DNA of 13,846 bases from contig DASXCX010000073.1 in NCBI GenBank assembly GCA_036490955.1, positions 1 to 13,846 on the forward strand, given 5' to 3'. The DNA is from CAIKMD01 sp036490955 (GTDB lineage: Bacteria; Pseudomonadota; Alphaproteobacteria; ATCC43930; CGMCC-115725). Within the stretch, counting starts at the first letter, position 1; each line of letters starts with the position of its first letter. A program made the translations under genes and the position numbers. Below are positions 7,436 to 13,365 of the stretch, one piece after another. The notes below the pieces were generated by a model. That model had not been told where the DNA came from. It saw only the letters and a program-made list of their open reading frames with translations, and searched no databases.

Positions 7436-7513
7436 GAACCGCGCTGCACTTGTCGGGTTGTCTCTCAAGCAGGTGCGCGCCCCAACGCGCCCGCAGTAAA
7501 GGAGATAAATCCG

Positions 7514-7789
7514 ATGAAGAAGCGATTTGCTACTGTTGCGGCGATCATCGCGCTTTCGGCCGCGACAACGGTCGCGGCTCAAGCCGCCAGCCGCAGCGAT
7601 TCGGCGCAGGACCAGCGCGAGAATGCGATCACCGCACGGCTCAATCAGCGGCAGGTTCAGGGCAGCATGGGTTATGGACCCGAGACCTATCAGGGCATCA
7701 TGCGAAGCCAGGGTTCCTACCAAGGCATGACCCAAGAGCAGATCGCGCAGCCGCCTTCCGACTCGGGCGATCTGAGCATCATCGAATAG
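7514..7789 (+). CDS. Small secreted protein of unknown function
   Basis: A 91-residue protein I do not recognise. It opens with a clear Sec signal peptide: MKKR, a hydrophobic core of Ala, Ile and Val, and a likely AQA-A cleavage site near residues 23-25. The mature part of about 67 residues is hydrophilic, rich in Gln, Ser and Gly, without cysteine. It contains an internal near-repeat, YQGIMRSQG and YQGMTQEQ, inside a stretch of alternating Gln/Gly/Tyr. Start ATG 7514 has an excellent AAAGGAG seven or more bases upstream. It lies 110 bases after iorB and is closed by a strong intrinsic terminator. It may be transcribed alone or with iorAB; a GC-rich hairpin (GCGCG/CGCGC, 7475-7490) stands in its 5' leader. 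A periplasmic role linked to the exported molybdenum enzyme is possible but unproven. Confidence 0.85.
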   Translation: MKKRFATVAAIIALSAATTVAAQAASRSDSAQDQRENAITARLNQRQVQGSMGYGPETYQGIMRSQGSYQGMTQEQIAQPPSDSGDLSIIE

Positions 7790-7814
7790 ACGGTCGATTT
7801 TCTCGGCAAAGGCG

Positions 7815-7843
7815 AAGGGCCGCTCTTCAGAGCGACCCTTTTT
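7815..7843 (+). terminator. Intrinsic (rho-independent) terminator
   Basis: The stem AAGGG-C-CGCTC pairs with GAGCG-A-CCC(TT) around a TTCA loop, with one internal C/A mismatch, and runs straight into TTTTT. It lies 25 bases after the stop of the small secreted protein. The opposite strand lacks a T-run, so it works only rightward. Confidence 0.82.
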
Positions 7844-7878
7844 CGTCTGGAAGACTACTCAGGAATAGAGAATTGTGG

Positions 7879-8526
7879 TCAATGCTCGCCGCCCAGTTTC
7901 ACACGCTGGGTCGCGATCGAATGCGCTCGGCGGCGCTCGCGCTCTTCGGGCGAAAGCTTCTCGTAGAGATCGGGGTTGTGCAGCGACGTATCCTGGCCTT
8001 TGACGGGCTTGTCGACGGCTTCTTCGAGGCTGTGCGCCCACACCCATTCCTCGGGCGGGCGCACATAGCCGTCGCCGCCGATTTGATCGAGCCCCCAGTA
8101 GATTTCGAGCCGATGGCCGTCGGGGTCGCGAAACTCGACCGCGATCTGCGCGCCGGCGCGGCGGCGGCCTTCGAAATCGATCTTCACGTTGTGTTTCTTT
8201 AAATGCTCGCGCGCGATGAACACCTCATCGAGCGTCGCGACTTCGAGAGCGAGGTGGTTGAGTTCGATCGCCGGCGATTCGCCAGGCATCGAGCCGACGA
8301 CGGCGATGCCGTGATGATCGCCGTTAAAGCGGAAGAACACCATGCCGCCCGGCGCGATCTCGTCGGTGTAGACGTCGGAGACCTTGAGTCCCATCACCTC
8401 GGTATAGAATTTGGTCGAGCGCTCGACGTCGCTGACGTTCAATACGATGTGGCCGAGCTTCGTGATGTTGAACGGCATGCCTTTCGGCCGCGTATGGGAC
8501 TTGATCTTCTTCTCGTTGACTTTCAT
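7879..8526 (-). CDS. VOC family protein, catechol 2,3-dioxygenase-like
   Basis: A 215-residue protein with one VOC module followed by a charged C-terminal tail. The three type-I extradiol metal ligands are all in place: H26 (LGHIVLNVSDV), H91 (ELNHLALEV) and E141 in DPDGHRLEIYW. This makes an Fe(II) or Mn(II) site likely, as in catechol 2,3-dioxygenase-type ring-cleaving enzymes, though lyases and isomerases of the fold share these ligands. The tail from about 150 to 215 (PPEEWVWAHSLEEAVD, then LSPEERERRRAH) is not part of the fold and resembles tails of hypothetical VOC proteins in degradation clusters. A TTG at 8544 would lengthen the frame by six residues, but ATG 8526 has GAGGAG six bases before it and is preferred. 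It is divergent from the CDGSH gene. Confidence 0.91.
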   Translation of the reverse strand: MKVNEKKIKSHTRPKGMPFNITKLGHIVLNVSDVERSTKFYTEVMGLKVSDVYTDEIAPGGMVFFRFNGDHHGIAVVGSMPGESPAIELNHLALEVATLDEVFIAREHLKKHNVKIDFEGRRRAGAQIAVEFRDPDGHRLEIYWGLDQIGGDGYVRPPEEWVWAHSLEEAVDKPVKGQDTSLHNPDLYEKLSPEERERRRAHSIATQRVKLGGEH

Positions 8527-8532
8527 CGCCGT

Positions 8533-8538
8533 CTCCTC
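8533..8538 (-). promoter_or_regulatory. Ribosome binding site deciding the VOC dioxygenase start
   Basis: GAGGAG on the minus strand, six bases before ATG 8526. It lies inside the longer frame that would start at TTG 8544, so the shorter ATG start is favoured. Confidence 0.6.
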
Positions 8539-8624
8539 ACGCAAACGCTATTGCTCCGAGCCTAGCGCATAAAAACGGGGCGGGCTATTTTTGCTCATCG
8601 CCGGATTTTTGAGGGAGGAAAACG

Positions 8625-8867
8625 ATGGCTGACCCGGTTCCCGCGCAAAAAGCGCCTTATGGCGTACCTGTCGAAGAGGGCAAGGATTACTACTGGTGCG
8701 CCTGCGGACGCAGCGCCTCGCAGCCTTTCTGCGACGGCTCACACAAAGCGGTCGGCCTCCGTCCCATGGCTTTCAAAGCGGCAAAGACCGAGGAAGCCTG
8801 GCTCTGCGGCTGCAAAGCATCGAACAACAAGCCATTCTGCGACGGCTCCCATCGCAAGCTGCCGTAA
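8625..8867 (+). CDS. Double CDGSH iron-sulfur domain protein
   Basis: An 80-residue protein made of two CDGSH motifs in tandem. The first has C25, C27, C36 and H40 (CAC...PFCDGSH), the second C61, C63, C72 and H76 (CGC...PFCDGSH). Each set is the three-Cys one-His pattern that binds a redox-active, pH-labile 2Fe-2S cluster. Two motifs in one chain correspond to the CISD3/Miner2-like bacterial class. There is no membrane segment or signal peptide, so it is a soluble cytoplasmic protein. The role is probably electron or cluster transfer, but no partner is established. Start ATG 8625 has GAGGGAGGA just upstream. It lies between genes for a VOC dioxygenase-like protein and a flavin reductase-like protein, and its stop is nine bases from the convergent end of the latter. 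Confidence 0.95.
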   Translation: MADPVPAQKAPYGVPVEEGKDYYWCACGRSASQPFCDGSHKAVGLRPMAFKAAKTEEAWLCGCKASNNKPFCDGSHRKLP

Positions 8868-8876
8868 TCGCGGCCC

Positions 8877-9542
8877 TCATTTCATTGGTTTACCGGCGAG
8901 ACCGGCCGTGCGGATCTCCGCATGTGGCCCGATCGGCGACATCGTGAAGCAACTCTCGACGCTGGTATAATCGTGATAGCCCAGCCGCGCGAGCGGCCGC
9001 AGCTTCAGCACATCGATGCGCCCCTGCGGCGTGATCGCATCGTCCTTGATATGGACGCCGATCACCCGGCCGACCACGACATAGTGGCTCTGCTCGAGGT
9101 TGCGTCCGGGCAACGCCAACATGCAGTGATAGCGGCATTCGAGATGCACAGGCGAGGCCGCGACACGCGGCGGCTTTACCAGCTTTGACGGAATCATTTC
9201 GAGTCCCGCAAGCTTCGCCTCGTCGACACCGGGCTCAACCGCAGAGCCGGAGATATTCACCGCCTCGCGCAGCTCATAGGTCGCCATGTTGACGACGAAC
9301 TCGCCCGTCTCGATCACATTGGTCACGCTGTCTTTCGGACGCGTGTGGCGCGGGAAGTTCGCGGCCGCGAACATAACGTAAGGCGGGTCGTAGCCGAGAT
9401 TGTTGAACTGGCTAAACGGCGCAAGATTGACGCGGCCCTCGCGGTCGAGGCTCGAGATCCAGCCGATCGGCCGCGGCACCACAATCGATTTAAAAGGATC
9501 GTGCGGCAGCCCGTGGTCGTTCTTATCCGGCTCGTAGAACAT
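8877..9542 (-). CDS. Flavin reductase-like, FMN-binding split-barrel protein
   Basis: A 221-residue protein of the flavin reductase / DIM6-NTAB family. The characteristic N-terminal stretch PRPIGWISSLDREG-RVNLAPFSQFN (about 23-47) forms the flavin-binding start of the split barrel; LECRYH and VVGRVIGVHI follow in the second half. Members either supply reduced FMN/FAD to a two-component monooxygenase or bind FMN as oxidoreductases. No flavin-dependent oxygenase is in this window. Start ATG 9542 has GGGGAGGG about six bases upstream. It is divergent from the bicupin dioxygenase gene with 63 bases between, and convergent with the CDGSH gene. The family call is firm and the partner is unknown. 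Confidence 0.91.
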   Translation of the reverse strand: MFYEPDKNDHGLPHDPFKSIVVPRPIGWISSLDREGRVNLAPFSQFNNLGYDPPYVMFAAANFPRHTRPKDSVTNVIETGEFVVNMATYELREAVNISGSAVEPGVDEAKLAGLEMIPSKLVKPPRVAASPVHLECRYHCMLALPGRNLEQSHYVVVGRVIGVHIKDDAITPQGRIDVLKLRPLARLGYHDYTSVESCFTMSPIGPHAEIRTAGLAGKPMK

Positions 9543-9570
9543 CGCACCCTCCCCTTTTCGCTCCCCATAC

Positions 9571-9576
9571 TATAAT
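9571..9576 (+). promoter_or_regulatory. Candidate -10 box between divergent flavin reductase and dioxygenase genes
   Basis: A perfect TATAAT stands 29 bases before the dioxygenase ATG, striking in such GC-rich DNA. The minus strand over the same bases reads TATAGT, so it could serve either direction. No convincing -35 box is seen at 16-18 bases on either side, so the site may depend on an activator. Confidence 0.35.
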
Positions 9577-9605
9577 GACAACCGAAAACCGGCACGGAGA
9601 ACGCC

Positions 9606-10658
9606 ATGCCCGACAATCAGCAAGAGCGCGCGGCCTATTACGCCAAGATCGCCAAGCGGGACGTTTCCGCGCTCTGGACGACGCGGCTCGTGCCGCCGCT
9701 GCCGAAGGATTCGGTGAAGGCCGTGCCGCATCTCTGGGATTTCGACAATGTGCTGCGGCCGACGCTGTTCGAGGCCGGTCCGCTGATCACCGCGCACGAA
9801 GCCAATCGCCGCGTGCTAACCCTCGAAAACCCTGGCCTCGGCGACTCGCATCGTATTCTGGAATCGCTTTATGCCGGCTTGCAGATGCTGCTTCCCGGTG
9901 AGTGTGCGCCGGCGCATAAGCATTCGCCCTCGGCGCTCCGTTTCGTCATCGAAGGAAAGGGCGGCGGGTGGACGGCGGTTTCGGGTGAGAAAAGCTACAT
10001 GAATCCCGGCGATTTCGTCATCACACCCAGCGACACTTGGCACGATCACGGCCATGACGGCGACGGGCCTTATTTCTGGATGGACGGGCTCGACATTCCG
10101 ATGGTCGGAATCTTCGGCGCAATGTTCTTCGACAATTACCCCGAGGATCGCGCGCCGCTGAAGCGGCCTTCGGGCGACAGCCTCGCGCGCTACGGCGCCA
10201 ATATGCGGCCGGTGAATGAGAGCTGGAGCAAGCCAGAATCGCCGATCTTCTCCTACCCCTATGATCGCTCGCGCGAGGCGCTCGAGCAGCTCCGCAAGAA
10301 CAACGAGTGGGATCCGTTCGCCGGGCTGAAGCTCACCTATATCGATCCGACCACGGGCGGCAGCGCCATGCCGACGATCTCCGCGTTCTTGCAATTGCTG
10401 CCGAAAAGCTTTCGCACCGAGGTTTATCAGACCACCGAAAATACAGTGTTTTCACCGGTCGAAGGGCGTGGCAGGCTCATCGTCGGCGAAGGCGACGCGC
10501 GTCAGACCATCGCCTGGAAGCCGCGCGACATCTTCGCCGTGCCTTGCTGGGTGCCTTATTCGCTCGAGGCCGACGAGGATGTAGTGCTGTTCAGCTACTC
10601 CGACCGCGTCGCGCAGCAGAAGCTCGGTATCTGGCGCGAACGGCGGGGGAATGCATAA
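9606..10658 (+). CDS. Bicupin ring-cleavage dioxygenase, gentisate/salicylate 1,2-dioxygenase family
   Basis: A 350-residue bicupin, the usual length of the family. The N-terminal cupin holds the Fe(II) ligands: H104 and H106 in PAHKHSPSALRFVIEG, and H146 in WHDHGHDG. The diagnostic FWMDGLDIP follows. The C-terminal cupin (about 265-345) has lost its metal ligands, as is common in this family. These enzymes open gentisate, salicylate or 1-hydroxy-2-naphthoate rings with O2 in the cytoplasm; which substrate cannot be read reliably. With gentisate the product is maleylpyruvate, but no maleylpyruvate isomerase or hydrolase gene is in the window. Start ATG 9606 has GGAGA about five bases upstream. 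It is divergent from the flavin reductase-like gene and followed by a REP doublet. I give no symbol because gentisate specificity is not shown. Confidence 0.9.
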   Translation: MPDNQQERAAYYAKIAKRDVSALWTTRLVPPLPKDSVKAVPHLWDFDNVLRPTLFEAGPLITAHEANRRVLTLENPGLGDSHRILESLYAGLQMLLPGECAPAHKHSPSALRFVIEGKGGGWTAVSGEKSYMNPGDFVITPSDTWHDHGHDGDGPYFWMDGLDIPMVGIFGAMFFDNYPEDRAPLKRPSGDSLARYGANMRPVNESWSKPESPIFSYPYDRSREALEQLRKNNEWDPFAGLKLTYIDPTTGGSAMPTISAFLQLLPKSFRTEVYQTTENTVFSPVEGRGRLIVGEGDARQTIAWKPRDIFAVPCWVPYSLEADEDVVLFSYSDRVAQQKLGIWRERRGNA

Positions 10659-10686
10659 GGCGTAGAGCCTCTTAGATCGTGGAAAA

Positions 10687-10750
10687 GCCGGGCTTGTCCC
10701 GGCCATCCATACGTTTCAAAGGCGTGGATGCCCGGCACAAGGCCGGGCAT
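10687..10750. repeat. REP doublet (REPIN-like) palindromic element
   Basis: Two hairpins lie in opposite orientation between convergent genes. Arm one is GCCGGG-CTTGT-CCCGGC (10687-10703). Arm two is ATGCCCGGC-ACAAG-GCCGGGCAT (10728-10750), with a perfect nine-base stem. The loop of arm two is the reverse complement of the loop of arm one, and the flanks (CATCCA versus TGGATG) match too, so the arms are inverted copies and the whole can fold as one long hairpin. This is the layout of REPINs, which are scattered through genomes by RAYT transposases; none is encoded here. It probably also acts as a bidirectional 3' end for the dioxygenase and amidohydrolase messages. Confidence 0.8.
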
Positions 10751-10775
10751 GACGAAACGAAATCGCGCGAGAACG

Positions 10776-11792
10776 TTACGCGTCGAATCCCAGATTGAAG
10801 AACTCGTTGGCGTTCTTCCAGTAGATCTTCTCTTTGTCCTCGGGAGAAAGATCGAGCTCTTCCACGATGGCGACATGTTCGCTCGGATCGATCGGCACCG
10901 GCCCGTAATCCGTGCCGAAGAACACGCGATCGGGACCGAAGACTTCGATCACCTCGCGAACGTGCGGCCCCCACAGCCCCATGATGTCGACGCGCAGATT
11001 GCCGCGCAGATAGTCGCTGGGCAGCCGCTTGCATTTGATCTGAGCGCGATCCGGCATGCCGTCGCTGCCGAGGCGGTAGCCGAAATTCAGGCGCCCCATC
11101 ACCGGCAGCAGCCCGCCGCCCATATGCGCAACCACGATCTTCAAGCGCGGATAACGATCGAAGAGCCCCGATAGGATCATGCGCGCGAGGCACATCGTCG
11201 TATCGAACGGCCGGCCGACGAGTTCGTCGAGCTTGTATTGATCCATCTGCCGGTCAGCGCCGATCGGCACGCGGACGGGATGCATGAAGAGCGGCACCTG
11301 TTGGTCTTCAGCCCATTCCCAGAACGGGAAGGATTCCTCGGTGTCCATGAACTTGCCTTGCCAGCTCGAATTGATGAGCAGACCCTTGAAGCCGGCCTGG
11401 TTCACGACACGCTCGTAATCCTTGATCAGACTGCCGTCGAGCGGATTGGCGACGCCAAGACCCGCGGTCGTGCTTTTGCTGCGCTCGACCAGCGCCGCGA
11501 TCTGATCGTTGTTGTGCTTGATGACGTCGCCGGGCGATTTCTTCGACAGTGCGACGAGTACCTCGGCCCCAAAGGGATTGCTCATCAGCCGATAAGAGAT
11601 TCCAGCCTTGTGGCTAACCTCCTGCTGAAGGTCGAAATCGGTCAGCTCGTAATAGGAGATCGAGGGCAGGCCGCGGAAATCATTGTAGCCGTTCCTACCG
11701 ACTTGCGTGCCGCGCATGAATTGCGCGACGCCGAGCGGATCGGAGCGATCCGGGATCGTGCAATGCGTGTGAATGTCGATAATCCGCGTCAT
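10776..11792 (-). CDS. Amidohydrolase family protein, ACMSD/gamma-resorcylate decarboxylase-like
   Basis: A 338-residue TIM-barrel metal enzyme of the amidohydrolase-2 (ACMSD) family. Metal ligands in order are H8 and H10 (DIHTH), H171 (LFMHPV), H223 (VVAHMGGG) and D295 (FFGTDYGP). The lack of a carboxylated lysine and this spacing fit the single-zinc/manganese decarboxylase group, which includes aminocarboxymuconate-semialdehyde, gamma-resorcylate and 5-carboxyvanillate decarboxylases; some relatives hydrolyse lactones or amides. In this cluster non-oxidative decarboxylation of an aromatic or muconate-type acid is the most likely role (inference). Start ATG 11792 has GGGAGGT about seven bases upstream. 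The gene is convergent with the bicupin dioxygenase across the REP doublet and divergent from the MFS gene. Confidence 0.91.
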   Translation of the reverse strand: MTRIIDIHTHCTIPDRSDPLGVAQFMRGTQVGRNGYNDFRGLPSISYYELTDFDLQQEVSHKAGISYRLMSNPFGAEVLVALSKKSPGDVIKHNNDQIAALVERSKSTTAGLGVANPLDGSLIKDYERVVNQAGFKGLLINSSWQGKFMDTEESFPFWEWAEDQQVPLFMHPVRVPIGADRQMDQYKLDELVGRPFDTTMCLARMILSGLFDRYPRLKIVVAHMGGGLLPVMGRLNFGYRLGSDGMPDRAQIKCKRLPSDYLRGNLRVDIMGLWGPHVREVIEVFGPDRVFFGTDYGPVPIDPSEHVAIVEELDLSPEDKEKIYWKNANEFFNLGFDA

Positions 11793-11963
11793 AACGCCAA
11801 CCTCCCAAACTCTTCGTTGGCAGGAAGATTAGCCATGGCCCGGCACCCGCGCCAGAACCTCGATCGACGTTGCAAAAACCGGGCGGATCGGTGAGTCTGA
11901 CGATGCGTTCGGCGCGAGCCGCTCCGGCAAGAGGGCGGCCGCGCCCCGGCAGGGGGAATGCTC

Positions 11964-13223
11964 ATGTTCAAGAACCGGTGGTGGGTGCTCGGCGCGTCTT
12001 TCCTCGGAATGATTGTCGGTCCGGGCCCGATCCTCGTTTTCTCCTACGCGGTGTTGCTGCGGCCTGCGACGCAAGAGCTCGGCGTCGACCGCTCGATCTT
12101 CTCCTCGGCGGCCCTGCTGGCCACGATGATTGGCCTGATCGGCGGACCCACCGTCGGCTGGCTCATCGATCGCTACGGCGCACGGCGCGTGATGATCCCA
12201 GGCGTGTTGCTTTTCGCCGTCGGCATCTCAGCCAATTCGCTGCTCACCACTTCGACCGCGGTGATCTACGGGCTTTTCGTCTTCGGCAATCTGTTCAGCG
12301 CCGGTGCCTCGCCGGTTGCGTTCAGCATCGTGATCGCGCGCTGGTTCGACAAAATCCGCGGCCTGGCGCTCGGCATCGCCCTCGCCGGCATCGGGGTCGG
12401 CACTGCCGTCGTGCCGCAATTCACCGCCTATCTCGTCGCGCATTACGGCTGGCGTTCGGCTTATCTCGGCATCGCCGGCGCGATCGTCGTCTTCGCCTGG
12501 CTGCCGGTGGTGCTCTTCATCCGCGAGCCACCGGCCTTCGCCCGGCTCCGCGCACAGCAACAACAGCGCGCTGTCGCGGATCATCTTCCCGGCATGACCG
12601 CGCGCCAAGCCTTCAAGCATTGGCGCTGGTGGTCGATGACGATCGCCTTCTTCCTCGGCGGCGTCGCGATCAACGGCACGCTCGCCCATGTCGTCGCGCT
12701 GCTGCTCGACCGTGGCATCCCCATTCAAATTGCCGCATCTTCCCTGGTCTTTACTGGCATCGCGCTGATCGGCGGCCGCATCGCCGCGGGCTGGGCGCTC
12801 GATCGCTTGAACGGACCGGTCATCGCCGCGATCTGCTTCGCGATCCCGATCGTTGGCATATTGATGCTGGCAAGCGGTGCCGGCGGCCTCGCTTTCGCCC
12901 GCGTCAGCACGACGCTTTGCGGCTTCGGCATCGGCGCCGAAGTCGATTTGATGGCGTTCTTCCTGAGCCGCTATTGCGGGCTCAAAGCCTATGGCAAGAT
13001 TTACGGCGTTAGCTTCGCCTGCTTCAATATCGGCAACACCGTGGGCGCGTTGATCGGTAGCCTGTCCTTCGATCATCTCCACAGCTACGCGCCCGCTTTC
13101 CTGCTCTTCGCCGGCGCGCTCGTCGCCGCTTGCGTACTGTTCCTGACGCTCGGCGCCTACGCTTATCCGGCACGCCAGGAGACCGCGCTCGCCGTCGCTG
13201 AGCCGGAGAAAGCGTCAGCCTAG
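11964..13223 (+). CDS. MFS transporter, oxalate/formate antiporter or monocarboxylate porter-like
   Basis: A 419-residue inner-membrane carrier with about twelve hydrophobic segments in two bundles of six. Motif A of the MFS between TM2 and TM3 is visible as GWLIDRYGARR (65-75), and a cytoplasmic loop rich in Arg and Gln (about 190-210) separates the halves. The overall look (WWVLG at TM1, PGPILVFSYAVLL, ARWFDKIRGLALGIALAG) resembles the OFA/MCT group that moves small carboxylates. ATG 11964 is chosen because AGGGGG lies seven bases before it; ATG 11958, two codons earlier, is almost on top of that site. It is divergent from the amidohydrolase and 142 bases upstream of a second MFS gene. Probably it imports or exports an acid of the pathway; the substrate is unknown. 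Confidence 0.9.
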   Translation: MFKNRWWVLGASFLGMIVGPGPILVFSYAVLLRPATQELGVDRSIFSSAALLATMIGLIGGPTVGWLIDRYGARRVMIPGVLLFAVGISANSLLTTSTAVIYGLFVFGNLFSAGASPVAFSIVIARWFDKIRGLALGIALAGIGVGTAVVPQFTAYLVAHYGWRSAYLGIAGAIVVFAWLPVVLFIREPPAFARLRAQQQQRAVADHLPGMTARQAFKHWRWWSMTIAFFLGGVAINGTLAHVVALLLDRGIPIQIAASSLVFTGIALIGGRIAAGWALDRLNGPVIAAICFAIPIVGILMLASGAGGLAFARVSTTLCGFGIGAEVDLMAFFLSRYCGLKAYGKIYGVSFACFNIGNTVGALIGSLSFDHLHSYAPAFLLFAGALVAACVLFLTLGAYAYPARQETALAVAEPEKASA

Positions 13224-13282
13224 CGACGAAACTTCCCGAACCGTCTTCGGCGCACGCTCAAAATCGCGGCATCGCACGGCGC

Positions 13283-13317
13283 GAATGCTTCTCATCGCAG
13301 CATTCCTGTCCTAGGAT
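13283..13317 (+). promoter_or_regulatory. Candidate promoter with operator-like palindrome before the AAHS transporter
   Basis: TTCTCA (13289-13294) and TAGGAT (13312-13317) sit 17 bases apart, each matching the sigma70 consensus at four of six positions. The -35 hexamer lies inside a perfect palindrome GAATGC-N11-GCATTC (13283-13305), which is the size and spacing of a dimeric regulator site. The arrangement would suit repression or activation at this promoter. No regulator gene is in the window. Confidence 0.4.
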
Positions 13318-13328
13318 CGCGAGCAAAG

Positions 13329-13344
13329 GCCGGCTCCATCCGGC
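13329..13344. repeat. Short inverted repeat in the leader of the AAHS gene
   Basis: GCCGG-CTCCAT-CCGGC, followed by ATGACG. The right half resembles the right edge of the REP doublet arm at 10742-10753 (GGGCATGACG), so this may be a decayed single REP. It may also be a leader hairpin ahead of the ribosome binding site. Confidence 0.3.
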
Positions 13345-13365
13345 ATGACGTACAGGGGGAGAAAC

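Noticed and set aside
7815..7843. Use of the terminator hairpin for the leftward VOC gene as well
   Set aside because: On the minus strand the stem is followed by CGCC rather than a T-run, so it should act only rightward.
11789..11836. Fifteen-codon leader frame on the minus strand whose TGA overlaps the amidohydrolase ATG (ATGA)
   Set aside because: No ribosome binding site before its ATG and no unusual codon run; the overlap is easily a chance event.
12228..13082. Minus-strand open frame of 284 codons inside the MFS gene
   Set aside because: Highly charged, repetitive translation, typical of the antisense of membrane-protein codons; the plus strand shows motif A and the transmembrane pattern.
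13236..13250. CCGAA-CCGTC-TTCGG hairpin after the first MFS gene
   Set aside because: Only five pairs and no T-run, so it does not qualify as an intrinsic terminator.
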